Numbered from the stretch's first letter, positions 15,381 to 24,505 are shown. The stretch is DNA of 35,278 nt from Candidatus Hermodarchaeota archaeon (GCA_016839805.1 JAEOTO010000021.1:1-35278), one strand, 5' to 3'. The notes: generated by a model from the sequence alone, not told the origin. Translations and numbers: made by a program.

Positions 15381-16913
15381 ATGTCAACAAAGTATATTTT
15401 GGCCTGTGATTTGGGAACCAGTGCCACAAAGGCTAGTATTGTGGACACACAGGGCAGTGTATTAGGGACGGTGCAACAAGCTTACCAGGTAGAGTATCCA
15501 CAGGAGCGTTGGGCTGAACAAGACCCACAAGTGTATTGGGACGCAATCAAGTCGACATCCCGAGAAGTCATTGCGAAAACGAAAATCAATCCTCGAAGTG
15601 TAATTGCCTTCACTGTCGATGCAATGATGGCTTCTGTTATTCCAGTAGATGCTCAGGGTCGTGCGCTGCGTAAAACGATTCTCTGGCACGACGTGCGCTC
15701 AGTCGATTATGTTACGCCCTTTATGAATCAATTCTCGTTCCCCGACATGATCTCAAAAAACATCATACCCGTAATGTCAGCTAAGGATCCTCTCGCGAAA
15801 ATTGCCTGGGTGAAAAACGAGGAGCCCCATATCTTCAAAAAAGCTACGAAGTTTGTCGATGTTAAAGATTGGATTCTTTTTCAGGCGGGTATCAAGGATT
15901 TCTATACGGATTGGAGTCATGCGTGTCTGTGGAACTACTTCCGAATAGACACTCATCAACCTGAACCCGAAATCATTGAAGAGGGACTAGGGCTGTCCAT
16001 GGATCATTTTTCAACCATTGTGAAAACCACTGAAGTTCTTGGTACGCTGTCCCCAGAATCTGCAAAGAGTGTGGGCTTGACCCCTGAGGTTCAGGTTGTA
16101 TGTGGCTGCGGAGATCTTGTCGCGGTTTCCGTTGGCTCTGGAGCTATCACGCCCGGGAAACCACATTTGTACATCGGGTCTTCAGGGTGGATCTCTCAAC
16201 ACCAGGAGACTCCTCAATTCGATTTATGCGGAGCCGGTACTATTGAGAGTGCAATTCCTGGGCGTCTACTACTCACAGGTCATATGGAGAGTGCAGGATC
16301 CTGTCTAGCTTGGCTGGTGGAAAATGTATGTACCTCGGAAGGTGAACAAGCTTCAGCTGTTAATAGGGATGTCTACGAGCTTGTCACTGAACAGGCCAAG
16401 GCGGTTCCTCCAGGCAGTCAGAATCTTCTCTATCTCCCTTGGCCCATTGGTGAGCGGTGCCCTTTCATCAACCCCTATGTTCGGAGTGCATTTTTGAATC
16501 TTAGTTTCGATCACAGTCGTCCGCATATGGTCCGCGCCGTCCTCGAAGGCGTTGCATATAATACACGTTGGGTGAAAGAAGCTCTGAGTAGTATGGGCCA
16601 CGAGGTGAATCAGCTGAATGTCTGTGGAGGTGGAGCTAAGAGTGATTTATGGCTTCAAATCTTTGCTGATGTCCTGAATGTTCCTTTGCGACGTGTTACC
16701 ACCTTGCAAGATGCAGGTACGGTCGGTGTAGCAATGGTTGCAGCCGTTGCCCTCGGTGAATTCAAATCCTTTGATGAACTTGAACGCTTATTCAAGTACG
16801 ACAAAGAAGTCAAACCAAACAAAAAACGAGTAGTGGTCTATGATAAACTCTACAAAGCCTTCCGTGATATATTCGACAACTTCAGTAGCGTTTGCTATCA
16901 ACTCAATGCATAA
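15381..16913 (+). CDS. FGGY-family carbohydrate kinase (xylulokinase-like)
   Basis: A 510-residue sugar kinase. The N-terminal FGGY domain begins YILACDLGTSATKASIVD (phosphate-1 motif) and holds AEQDPQVYWDAI and TVDAMMASVIPVD. The C-terminal domain has YIGSSGWIS, EGVAYNTRWV and CGGGAKSDLWLQIFADVLNV (adenosine motif), as in xylulokinases. ATG 15381 is set by AAGGAGGG (15368-15374) six nt upstream. It phosphorylates a sugar or polyol in the cytosol; xylulose is the best guess, glycerol less likely. No sugar transporter or isomerase is next to it. Confidence 0.9.
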   Translation: MSTKYILACDLGTSATKASIVDTQGSVLGTVQQAYQVEYPQERWAEQDPQVYWDAIKSTSREVIAKTKINPRSVIAFTVDAMMASVIPVDAQGRALRKTILWHDVRSVDYVTPFMNQFSFPDMISKNIIPVMSAKDPLAKIAWVKNEEPHIFKKATKFVDVKDWILFQAGIKDFYTDWSHACLWNYFRIDTHQPEPEIIEEGLGLSMDHFSTIVKTTEVLGTLSPESAKSVGLTPEVQVVCGCGDLVAVSVGSGAITPGKPHLYIGSSGWISQHQETPQFDLCGAGTIESAIPGRLLLTGHMESAGSCLAWLVENVCTSEGEQASAVNRDVYELVTEQAKAVPPGSQNLLYLPWPIGERCPFINPYVRSAFLNLSFDHSRPHMVRAVLEGVAYNTRWVKEALSSMGHEVNQLNVCGGGAKSDLWLQIFADVLNVPLRRVTTLQDAGTVGVAMVAAVALGEFKSFDELERLFKYDKEVKPNKKRVVVYDKLYKAFRDIFDNFSSVCYQLNA

Positions 16914-16935
16914 TTAAAATCGTCTTTTAATTTCA

Positions 16936-17006
16936 CTTGGTCATTTCAAAAGGATTGAATTTAATTCAACCAAGGAACTTTTAACCCAAAACCACTCCTT
17001 GAGTGG
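16936..17006 (+). promoter_or_regulatory. Nested inverted repeats upstream of the M3 peptidase
   Basis: CTTGGT (16936-16941) pairs with ACCAAG (16969-16974) and flanks a perfect palindrome, TTGAATT-T-AATTCAA (16955-16969). A second hairpin, CCACTC-CTT-GAGTGG (16992-17006), lies just in front of a GGACGGGG stretch that could serve as Shine-Dalgarno. The 108-nt intergenic region is thus almost wholly structured. It could be an operator for the peptidase, a terminator of the kinase transcript, or both. Confidence 0.4.
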
Positions 17007-17021
17007 ACGGGGCAATTTATT

Positions 17022-18809
17022 ATGACAATTAAGGGTGAGACATGGGACCTGAGTCCAATGGTTCCATCAACAAAATTAGACGCGCTGAAAGCACTCATGG
17101 ACGAATGTGTGCAAGATGCTGAGCAAATTGCATCTGAGTATAAGGGAAAAGTTACATCACTCACAGCAAAAGAACTCAAAACCTTTCTTGAACGCAATCA
17201 GGAACTATTTCTCAAGCGAGAAGGCGTCTTAAAATATCCACGCTTAAGCTATTCTGCCAATTCTCTGGACCCGGAAATAAAACAAGCTGCTGATCTAGCT
17301 CGTCGGAAGAGTATGACGCTCGCACAGATTCTAGCCTTCACGGAAATTGAAGTTTCTCAGCTTATTGAAGCAAAACCAGACCTCATTAACAATCCCGAAC
17401 TGGCGGAATATAAGCACGCACTTGAAATCGCAAAACGTCGGGCGCCTCACATGTTAAGTGACATCGAAGAACAGCTTATCATCCAAAAGGATCGATTCGG
17501 CATTGACTCCTGGTCTCAACTCCAGGGTGACTGGTTATCTACCCGCACCTATGAAATTGAGATTGAAGGGAAAACCAAAATCATGCCTTATGGAGAAATC
17601 ATCTCCTTATACGAACATCCCAACCGGGACGTTCGGAAAGCCGCCAAACAAATTGTCTGGACTGGCCTTAGTCAAGATGAAATCATGTGGGCTAGTGCTC
17701 TCCGAGCTATTGTAGGCGATCATATCGCAACTAGCAAGAAACGAAACTGGCCTACACCCCGAACACAAAGCTTCATAGACAATGACGTCGACGCAGAAAC
17801 CATCGATGTCCTCATGTCTACAGTTGCAAATAATGTGCCCCTCTTCCGTCGCTATCTTCGAGCAAAAGCCAAAGTCATGGGACTACCCAAACTTGGAGAA
17901 TGGGATGTGGTTGCTCCACTACCCAATATGCCCGATCGAAAATTCACTTGGAAAGACGCTCGGAAAATTTCCATCGACACATATGAAGGCTTCGATCCAG
18001 AACTCGCAAAAATTGTCCAAGACATGTTCGATAAACAACGAATTGATGGAGAAGTTCGAAACGGGAAACGTTCGGGTGCTTTCTTTTCTTCCTGGCAAAG
18101 TGGCAATTCCGGCTTCATTCTCCTGAGCTATAATGGACGGCTAGGTGAAGTGTTTACACTTGTTCATGAAAATGGTCACGCCGTACACAGCGTCCTCATG
18201 TCTACAAATCAAAAACCCATCAATACGGATATCGGCATGTGCATTGCTGAAGTGGGCAGCATTTTTGGAGAATTACTCCTTGTTGACAAACTTATCGCAG
18301 AGGCAAAGACCAAAGAAGAAAAACTTGAAGTCCTGGCAAAAGTGCTCGATGAATTTGGCATTGCTGTTTTTCAAGTCTCTGCCCGATACTTCTTTGAAAT
18401 GGATCTGTATGATGCCTTCGAACGGGGCGAATACTTAGACGGAGAAACGATTAGTAAATATTGGGTTAAAGGACGGGACAAAATCTTTGGTGATGTTATC
18501 GAATGGCTTCCTGAAAGTATCTGGGAATGGACGTTCAAGGTGCATTACTACATCCCCCGATTTCGATTGTACAACTATCCATATGTGTTTGCCAATCTCT
18601 TTGTCTTTGCCCTATATCGGCTCTATAAAGAACAGGGCAAGGATTTTGTTCCTAAATTGAGACGCCTGCTTTCTGCTGGAAGTACACATTCACCACGAGA
18701 ATTAGCTGCTGAACTTGGATTTGATATTTCAACCACACAGTTTTGGAATTTGGGTATGAAGCAGGCCGAGGAATTCATCAATGAATTTGAAGCGTTAGCC
18801 AAAGACTAG
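17022..18809 (+). CDS. M3-family oligoendopeptidase (PepF-like)
   Basis: A 595-residue zinc metallopeptidase of the oligoendopeptidase F group, normal length. It starts TWDLSPMVPS, the usual 'WDLS' N terminus. The zinc site is HENGHAVHS (H382, E383, H386), with the third ligand in MCIAEVGSIFGE about 27 residues on. The C-terminal helical part (FRLYNYPYVFANLFVFALYR) is also typical. It cleaves short peptides in the cytosol and, with the M32 carboxypeptidase, would complete peptide degradation. The stop codon overlaps the convergent C11 gene by 4 nt (CTAG). Confidence 0.95.
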   Translation: MTIKGETWDLSPMVPSTKLDALKALMDECVQDAEQIASEYKGKVTSLTAKELKTFLERNQELFLKREGVLKYPRLSYSANSLDPEIKQAADLARRKSMTLAQILAFTEIEVSQLIEAKPDLINNPELAEYKHALEIAKRRAPHMLSDIEEQLIIQKDRFGIDSWSQLQGDWLSTRTYEIEIEGKTKIMPYGEIISLYEHPNRDVRKAAKQIVWTGLSQDEIMWASALRAIVGDHIATSKKRNWPTPRTQSFIDNDVDAETIDVLMSTVANNVPLFRRYLRAKAKVMGLPKLGEWDVVAPLPNMPDRKFTWKDARKISIDTYEGFDPELAKIVQDMFDKQRIDGEVRNGKRSGAFFSSWQSGNSGFILLSYNGRLGEVFTLVHENGHAVHSVLMSTNQKPINTDIGMCIAEVGSIFGELLLVDKLIAEAKTKEEKLEVLAKVLDEFGIAVFQVSARYFFEMDLYDAFERGEYLDGETISKYWVKGRDKIFGDVIEWLPESIWEWTFKVHYYIPRFRLYNYPYVFANLFVFALYRLYKEQGKDFVPKLRRLLSAGSTHSPRELAAELGFDISTTQFWNLGMKQAEEFINEFEALAKD

Positions 18810-20767
18810 GTGTCCTCAGGTTCGTCAGACTCAGTAAATTCTTCAAAAGTTTCTCCACACTTTGGACAGAATTTCGCTTCGTCGGGAAATGCTTCACCAC
18901 ATTTTGCACAAATACCTGTGACAGATGTTTTAGATTCATCTGCCGATGGGGTTTCACCTTCACTGGGAGGTGTTTTTCGTAGGCGTCGTAGGTATTCTGC
19001 CAGCTGATGACGGCGCCGATATAGGAGTAAACCAATGTAGGCGATGAGTGCAATCAAACCAATTATGATACCTGCAAGAATCACAAATGTGATGGGATTG
19101 ACAGGTGAACCTGCGATGACAATAATTTCGAATGAACCGAGTCCAAAGCTAATATGCGTACTGGGATGGGACAAGGCGCGGATGTAATAATATTGTCCTG
19201 GAACCATGGCGTATTGGATAATTTCAGTAGAACCTAGCTCTATGGATTGGGTTAACCGATTCATGCGACTATCATATAGGTACAGATCGAAATCTGCTTG
19301 ATAGCCTTGGAAAGCTTCCAGATGGATGGTATATTGAGCGGCAATTGGTGGAGTGATGTAATAATAAACTGAGTCGTTTTTCCCATCGAGGTAACCGTAT
19401 AGAGTGAGGATATTGGTTGGGAGAATTGGAGTTTGTTCTGTTCCTCCAATGGTTTGAAATTCGGAGATGAAGTCTTCATACCGGGTGTCGTTAAGTAAGG
19501 ATAAGGGAATGGATTCATAATCAGCCAAATTGATGCCCAGTCCCCTGGCGCGTTTAGTTCCTTGGCTTGTACGGTGATAAGCAACCGCGATATCTACCGC
19601 TATGGAAAGGTTGTATGCAAGACTTGCTAGGTGTGGGTTCGTCGGTTGTTGGAATATCTGGAAGGCGAAGCAACCTAAGTCAATGTAATTCGGTATGTTA
19701 AACTGCTGAGTATAACCGCGGGCAGCGCAGATGTTTGCATAAAATGTGGAAATATTTGGAGGAGTGAGTAGATAGTCGATGATTTGGTTGAACCATGTAA
19801 TTATCGAAGCAATTTCGGTGGTATTAATCACAGATAGGGTCAGCGTTGAAGGGAGCGCAGTATAAAGGTTAGCGTATTGTCCTCCAAGTGAATACGCCTC
19901 GATATATCGGTTCACAATTTCTACTGCCAAAAGAAATGAGGTACTTTCAGGAAATAGCGTCAAACTATGAAGGAATTGGTTGTAAGGAAGCCGCTGTTGG
20001 GGAATCTCAGCTTCGGAAAAGATAATCAAATCAACAGATTCTTGAATTTCGTAAGCTAGCTCGAACTGTCCCATGAACGAGGCATCAAATGCAATAACAT
20101 TGATGGGTTCAATAGTGTCGTTAGCCAGAACTGAGGCGATTTCGTGGGGGAGAAGGCGGTCATTTCCATTCGTTACATCATCACACACGCCAAGGTAACC
20201 ATGGCCAATATCCCATAGGACGAGTAGATACTTTTCCGCCTGTGAATAATTTTGGCCAAATTGAATAAATGCTAGTAAGGTTGTTGGGTCACCCATATTC
20301 GGTTCAACAGGAAGTGGAGTAGTTAAGGGTGGTGAGATAATCGTGTCATTAGGCGGTTCATGATCTTGGGTGATGTTGAAGGTCACCGCACCCGAACCAT
20401 ACCCTGTCAAATCGGAAAGAAAATCAACGAAGACAATAATATTGACTTGTTCCGTGGAACCAACCATTTCCATTTCTTTGATATCAGCAAAAGCTGCCGT
20501 TTCGAGGTTATTATCAGTCGCCATGTAAATGAGAATAGTCCAATTACGCGGTGCATTACCATTAGTAACTGGTTTCCTAAGTCGAGAAGGTTCTAAACTA
20601 TTTGGGAGTTCATCCTGCTTGTCTGCATTACTAAATGAATTATCAAAGGAAACAAGCTCTGGTTCAGGGAATGTTCGGACTTCTTTAGCGGTCCAAAGAA
20701 GGGTAAGGGGCTGAATTAAGGTCACCGAGACAAATAAGACAAGGAGGAGTGTTCGGACCCCTTTCAT
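18806..20767 (-). CDS. Secreted, membrane-anchored clostripain-like (C11) pseudopeptidase with cytoplasmic zinc ribbon
   Basis: A 653-residue protein. Signal peptide ~4-25 (VRTLLLVLFVSVTLIQPLTL). C11-like domain ~75-400: NWTILIYMATDNNLETAAF and NIIVFVDFLSD match the family. The catalytic His position (W-x-H-G-x-G) reads WDIGHG, with Ile187 in place of His, and the catalytic Cys (FDACxMG) is Ser230 in FDASFMGQFELAYE, so it is probably not a cysteine protease. A PPC-like β-sandwich (~455-545; FDLYLYDSR) follows, then one membrane helix (~560-585), a basic stop (YRRRHQ) and a double-CxxC zinc ribbon (CAKCGEAFPDEAKFCPKCGE) inside the cell. ATG 20767 has GAGGG 8 nt upstream. It is probably a surface receptor or binding protein. 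Confidence 0.85.
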   Translation of the reverse strand: MKGVRTLLLVLFVSVTLIQPLTLLWTAKEVRTFPEPELVSFDNSFSNADKQDELPNSLEPSRLRKPVTNGNAPRNWTILIYMATDNNLETAAFADIKEMEMVGSTEQVNIIVFVDFLSDLTGYGSGAVTFNITQDHEPPNDTIISPPLTTPLPVEPNMGDPTTLLAFIQFGQNYSQAEKYLLVLWDIGHGYLGVCDDVTNGNDRLLPHEIASVLANDTIEPINVIAFDASFMGQFELAYEIQESVDLIIFSEAEIPQQRLPYNQFLHSLTLFPESTSFLLAVEIVNRYIEAYSLGGQYANLYTALPSTLTLSVINTTEIASIITWFNQIIDYLLTPPNISTFYANICAARGYTQQFNIPNYIDLGCFAFQIFQQPTNPHLASLAYNLSIAVDIAVAYHRTSQGTKRARGLGINLADYESIPLSLLNDTRYEDFISEFQTIGGTEQTPILPTNILTLYGYLDGKNDSVYYYITPPIAAQYTIHLEAFQGYQADFDLYLYDSRMNRLTQSIELGSTEIIQYAMVPGQYYYIRALSHPSTHISFGLGSFEIIVIAGSPVNPITFVILAGIIIGLIALIAYIGLLLYRRRHQLAEYLRRLRKTPPSEGETPSADESKTSVTGICAKCGEAFPDEAKFCPKCGETFEEFTESDEPEDT

Positions 20768-20861
20768 GCAACTACCCTCGTTAAGCTCCAAATAGAGTTT
20801 CGCCCAATAAACTTATCCAAATCAACAGCAGATTGATATCCTCCACTGAATGGTGTTAATC

Positions 20862-20870
20862 TTTAAAAGG
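20862..20870 (+). promoter_or_regulatory. TATA-like element of the glutamine synthetase gene
   Basis: TTTAAAAGG predicts transcription from about 20892, 27 nt before ATG 20919, leaving room for the Shine-Dalgarno GAGGT at 20904-20908. The opposite-strand C11 gene has its own weaker element (AAGTTTATT on the minus strand, about 20804-20812). Confidence 0.4.
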
Positions 20871-20918
20871 TCTAGTTCTAGGTCATTTCCCCCTTGACCC
20901 TAATTCGAGGTTAGAAAA

Positions 20919-22247
20919 ATGTCTGTCGATCCAATTCAAAGCGAAGGTCGCGGGAAAATCCATTTTGTTGAAATTCTCACTGTAGATATTGATGGTGTGC
21001 TCAAGGGCATGACAGTGCCGATCAGTCCTGTTGATTCTGTAACACCCTTACAAAAGGGCTCAACTCGGGTTCCTGATAGTGGAATTGATGGGTCCTCGGT
21101 TAAAGGCTTGGCATCAATTACGACTTCTGATTTACGATTAAAACCTGATCTGAGTACACTCAAAGAATTACCCAACAGTTATCCCCGACGTGCCATCGTA
21201 ATTGCTGATGTGTTTCAACGCAGTACTGACGGGGGACTCGCCCCGCACCCCTTAGCACCCCGGACTATCTTAAAACGAAATACCGAACGTCTAGCTGCAA
21301 AGGGGATGCAGCTTCGTGTAAAACTTGAACCCGAATTCTATTTACTAACCGAAGAGGGTATACCCCTCGATGATGCTAAGTATGCGGATATATTTCCCGA
21401 AAATAAGGGGATGGACCTGCTGTTAGAAACAGCACTAGATTTACGGGCAGCAGGTATTGAAACCGCTTGGCTTCATTCTGAACATGGAGAAAGCCAACAA
21501 GAAATCGAACTTGACTTCACTGAACTCAGTCAAGCGGCAGATAATGTTACCTTATTCAAATTGCTTGTCCGCCGTCGAGCAGCTCTTTATGATATTGAAG
21601 TAAGCTTCATGCCCAAACCCTTTCAAAACGAAGCTGGCAGTGGTATGCACTGCCATTTGCAACTTTGGAAGGGCAATCAGAATATCTTGGGGAATTCAGA
21701 TGGAACACTCACCGAAACTGGAAAGCATTTTGTTGCGGGTCTACTCCATCATGCTCCGGCAATTACGGCAATAGCTAATCCTACTATCAATTCATTCAAG
21801 CGCTTAGTTCCGGGTTTCGAAGCTCCGGTCTATATCACCTGGGGGTATCTCAACCGGTCTGCTCTTATTCGCATTCCATTATTTACCTCCTCTGCAAAAG
21901 CCGCTATTGAATTTCGATCACCTGACCCTCTAGCGAACCCCTATCTCCTGTTTTCCGTCCTCATTGGGGCAGGAATGGATGGAATCGAACGCCAGTTACA
22001 GCCACCAGATCCAATAACCGAAGATGTTTACCACCTACCATCAAAACGACTCACGCAATTAAAAATTCAGCAACTCCCTGACACTCTCCGTGGCGCTCTC
22101 ATTGCCTTAAGGAAGGATAAAGTTCTATGTGAAACTCTTAGTCAAGACTTTTGTAACAGCTACCAAAAGATCCGGGAAGACGAATGGTATCAATACACTC
22201 ACGGCGTGATAACAGATAAAGAATGGGAATGGTATATCCATCGCTAA
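20919..22247 (+). CDS. glnA: Glutamine synthetase (type I-like)
   Basis: A 442-residue member of the glutamine synthetase family, which joins ammonia and glutamate with ATP in dodecameric cytosolic enzymes. Key motifs are present: GIDGSSVKG (Asp50 latch-type region), KLEPEFYLL (metal Glu), HGESQQEIELDF (the E-x-x-x-Q-x-E element), GSGMHCHLQLW (catalytic His), NSFKRLVPGFEAPVYITWG and NRSALIRIP (ATP/Glu binding), and AIEFRSPDPLANPYLLF (Glu/Arg pair). No Tyr adenylylation segment is obvious. A gamma-glutamyl ligase acting on a different amine cannot be ruled out, since PuuA-type enzymes share these motifs. An SRPBCC gene follows 45 nt downstream. Confidence 0.88.
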   Translation: MSVDPIQSEGRGKIHFVEILTVDIDGVLKGMTVPISPVDSVTPLQKGSTRVPDSGIDGSSVKGLASITTSDLRLKPDLSTLKELPNSYPRRAIVIADVFQRSTDGGLAPHPLAPRTILKRNTERLAAKGMQLRVKLEPEFYLLTEEGIPLDDAKYADIFPENKGMDLLLETALDLRAAGIETAWLHSEHGESQQEIELDFTELSQAADNVTLFKLLVRRRAALYDIEVSFMPKPFQNEAGSGMHCHLQLWKGNQNILGNSDGTLTETGKHFVAGLLHHAPAITAIANPTINSFKRLVPGFEAPVYITWGYLNRSALIRIPLFTSSAKAAIEFRSPDPLANPYLLFSVLIGAGMDGIERQLQPPDPITEDVYHLPSKRLTQLKIQQLPDTLRGALIALRKDKVLCETLSQDFCNSYQKIREDEWYQYTHGVITDKEWEWYIHR

Positions 22248-22292
22248 ATTTTTGAACCGATAGCTCTCGTAGGATACACAGGTTAGACTATC

Positions 22293-22745
22293 ATGACGGA
22301 TATTAGTGAAAGCATCGAGATCAAAGCACCTCTTGAAACGGTGTTCAAGTACGCAGTTAGTTTCCGAAATGCTCCCAAATTTATTGCTTCAGTTGTTAGT
22401 TACCATCCTACCACTGAGGCTCTCTGGGGTGTTGGTGCCCGATTTGCCATGGAAGTAAGCGTGATGGATTTCCGGTTTACGCAAGAGCTTGAAGTCGTTG
22501 ACTTACAGCTTGGGCGATCTCTTCAGGTTAGATCTCTTTCTGGACAACCTTTTCAGGATGCCAAATGGTTCTTCGAGCACACAGCGAACGGAACACGTGT
22601 TACTTACGAACTCTCATATCAATTACCAGAAGTATTTCTTGGTCGAAAAATCGATGAAAAAATCCAAACGCAATTAGACGAGCAGATACGATCCGATGCT
22701 CGAACGACACTAACAAACCTGAAACAGTACCTGGAAACTCCCTAA
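22293..22745 (+). CDS. SRPBCC / polyketide-cyclase-like ligand-binding protein
   Basis: A 150-residue protein with the START/SRPBCC arrangement: SESIEIKAPLETVFKYAVSF at the start (β strand then helix, 'I.AP.E.VF.y'), a curved β sheet through VGARFAMEVSVMDFRF and RVTYELSYQLP, and a long C-terminal helix (EQIRSDARTTLTNLKQYL). These domains bind hydrophobic ligands or act as lipid-handling cofactors. No catalytic residues can be assigned. It lies 45 nt after the glutamine synthetase on the same strand, possibly in the same transcript, and ends 74 nt before the radical SAM gene's leaderless start. Confidence 0.82.
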   Translation: MTDISESIEIKAPLETVFKYAVSFRNAPKFIASVVSYHPTTEALWGVGARFAMEVSVMDFRFTQELEVVDLQLGRSLQVRSLSGQPFQDAKWFFEHTANGTRVTYELSYQLPEVFLGRKIDEKIQTQLDEQIRSDARTTLTNLKQYLETP

Positions 22746-22787
22746 GAGTTATTTTGATAAGAATACGATGCATGTTATTAGAATTCA

Positions 22788-22800
22788 TTTATAAAATATA
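22788..22800 (+). promoter_or_regulatory. TATA box of the radical SAM gene
   Basis: TTTATAAAATATA centred near 22793. The expected transcription start is about 22820, exactly at a GTG codon (22820-22822), implying a leaderless transcript that begins with translation of the 22820 frame. Confidence 0.55.
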
Positions 22801-22819
22801 CACTCTAATTTAGATATCT

Positions 22820-22885
22820 GTGAATCCTGAAAAACACAAGCTTTTTGTGATAAATCCCACACACACGGTGCTACGTCAATTCTGA
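22820..22885 (+). other. Probable true 5' end of the radical SAM gene, in a different frame
   Basis: From GTG 22820 an open frame encodes 21 residues (MNPEKHKLFVINPTHTVLRQ, then F) ending at TGA 22883-22885. KLFVINPTHT is the kind of first β strand expected of a B12-binding radical SAM protein. The main frame is open from 22831 but has no ATG, GTG or TTG before 22927, although its untranslated-looking part (ATVLPQNGTKIVLTASEIEM) reads as conserved protein. The two frames overlap over 22831-22882, so a frameshift (real, programmed or an assembly error) is suspected. Confidence 0.5.
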
Positions 22886-22926
22886 GGAGGCGTGCCACGG
22901 TTCTTCCGCAAAATGGCACAAAAATT

Positions 22927-24477
22927 GTGTTAACTGCATCTGAAATTGAAATGAGCCATTTCGGCGATGACCCCTTTGGAGCCTTCGCTGGGTCATTCCT
23001 CCTGATTCCTAATTTCCTCAAACCCTTCTATATGCCCAAAGAAAAAGACTTGGAAAACGGTACAGCAAAAGCTGCACCCTATGGTCTTCGTAAAGCCGAA
23101 GCGCTCCTCCTCAATAATGGATTTGATGAATCGGATGTTGCAGTAGTCCATCCAAAGAACTTGAGTCGGTTCATTGGACCCACCACTCGTGCGATTGGCA
23201 TCTCAAGTATGGATCCCTTAGGAATCGCTTACGTGAGTCTTACCTATTCAAACATGTTTGCCCTTGGAAGTGAGCCACGTAATCGAGTCGAATTCCGCAA
23301 GTTATTACGAAAAACACCAATTGCGAAAGTTCATGATCGTGGTCAAGCAAAAGTAATTGTGGGAGGCGCGGGAGCCTGGCAAGTAGCAGGAACCGAGGCT
23401 CGAAAAACTTTTGGAATCGATTGTGTTATCACGGGAGAAGTGGGTCCAGAAGTTATCGATATCTTCCACCAAGCAATAAACGGTGAGACTCTGCCACCTA
23501 AAGCAGTTGGTGGTATACTCAGGGCAGCTGAAGATATCCCACTCATTCGTGGTGGATCCATGCATGGAGCCGTTGAAATCACTCGTGGGTGTGGTAGAGG
23601 TTGTCAATTTTGCTCACCGACACAACGTCGCCGATTTTCTTTACCTATCGAACATATCCTGAGAGAAGTACAAGTGAATGTTGACGCAGGCAATGAAATG
23701 ACTATTTTAGCAACAGAAGATCTGTTTCTTTATGGATTAAAGAACTCACGATTCATTCCAAACCGTAATGCAATTGTTAATCTGATTGAGAATCTAGTGA
23801 ACGTACCAGGATTGAAATACATTCAACCTGCCCATATTGCCCTTGCACCTGTTGTGACTGACCCCAAATGCACCGAGGAAATTGCGGAACTCCTTGTATC
23901 CCGTGGTCGCTATACGCTTGGAGGAAAATCCTACGTTACAGCGGAAGCTGGAATTGAAACGGGAAGCGTTCGTCTTTTCAAAGAGCGAATGGCAGGGAAA
24001 GCCTTACCCTTCAAACCAGAGGAGTGGCCTGAAATTGTCAAACAGGCTATTGGTATTTTGAATGATAATCGGTGGTTTCCATTAACCACTTGGCTCGTGG
24101 GTATCCCCGGAGAAGATGAAGAAGATGTAAATGCCACTCTTGAATTGCTTGACGATCTCAAAGGAATGAAATTATTTATTACACCGCTCCTTTGGGTGCC
24201 ATTACGCCCCTCAATTCTTAGTGAAGGTAGTCGACCAGAGATAGAAGCTCTAAACGATCTTCAATGGGAAGTCTTTACTCGATCATGGCAATATAATCTT
24301 GATGTCTGGCGACCACCTCTGAAAATCAATTCATGGAAGGCATTTGCAAGCAGCTTTTTAGTGCCCATTTTTGGCAGTTTGATCTATTTCCTCTATGCTC
24401 GATATAATCCTACAGCTCCAATGATAAAGCGCCTACTCTTCCATTCTTTCAATAAGGCCTTCTTCGAATCAGCCTAA
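22927..24477 (+). CDS. B12-binding-type radical SAM protein with C-terminal hydrophobic helix (5' end uncertain)
   Basis: At least 516 residues. The radical SAM cluster motif is in EITRGCGRGCQFCSPTQRR (CxxxCxxC), preceded by a cobalamin-binding-like Rossmann region (KVIVGGAGAWQVAGTEA, ITGEVGPEVIDIF). Downstream come the barrel motifs AEAGIETGSVRLFKERMAGK and LTTWLVGIPGEDEEDV. A hydrophobic segment near the end (FASSFLVPIFGSLIYFLYAR) may anchor it to the membrane. Members of this group methylate or rearrange substrates; the substrate is unknown. GTG 22927 is simply the first start codon in frame and has no Shine-Dalgarno; coding clearly reaches further upstream (see the entry at 22820). Confidence 0.85.
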   Translation: MLTASEIEMSHFGDDPFGAFAGSFLLIPNFLKPFYMPKEKDLENGTAKAAPYGLRKAEALLLNNGFDESDVAVVHPKNLSRFIGPTTRAIGISSMDPLGIAYVSLTYSNMFALGSEPRNRVEFRKLLRKTPIAKVHDRGQAKVIVGGAGAWQVAGTEARKTFGIDCVITGEVGPEVIDIFHQAINGETLPPKAVGGILRAAEDIPLIRGGSMHGAVEITRGCGRGCQFCSPTQRRRFSLPIEHILREVQVNVDAGNEMTILATEDLFLYGLKNSRFIPNRNAIVNLIENLVNVPGLKYIQPAHIALAPVVTDPKCTEEIAELLVSRGRYTLGGKSYVTAEAGIETGSVRLFKERMAGKALPFKPEEWPEIVKQAIGILNDNRWFPLTTWLVGIPGEDEEDVNATLELLDDLKGMKLFITPLLWVPLRPSILSEGSRPEIEALNDLQWEVFTRSWQYNLDVWRPPLKINSWKAFASSFLVPIFGSLIYFLYARYNPTAPMIKRLLFHSFNKAFFESA

Positions 24478-24505
24478 ACTACCTATACTAAAGGGGATAC
24501 AACGG

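Noticed and set aside
22884..22926. GAGGAGG-led mini-ORF (GTG at 22891)
   Set aside because: The spacing from the Shine-Dalgarno is far too short and the peptide is 13 residues; the motif is more likely part of the disrupted coding region.
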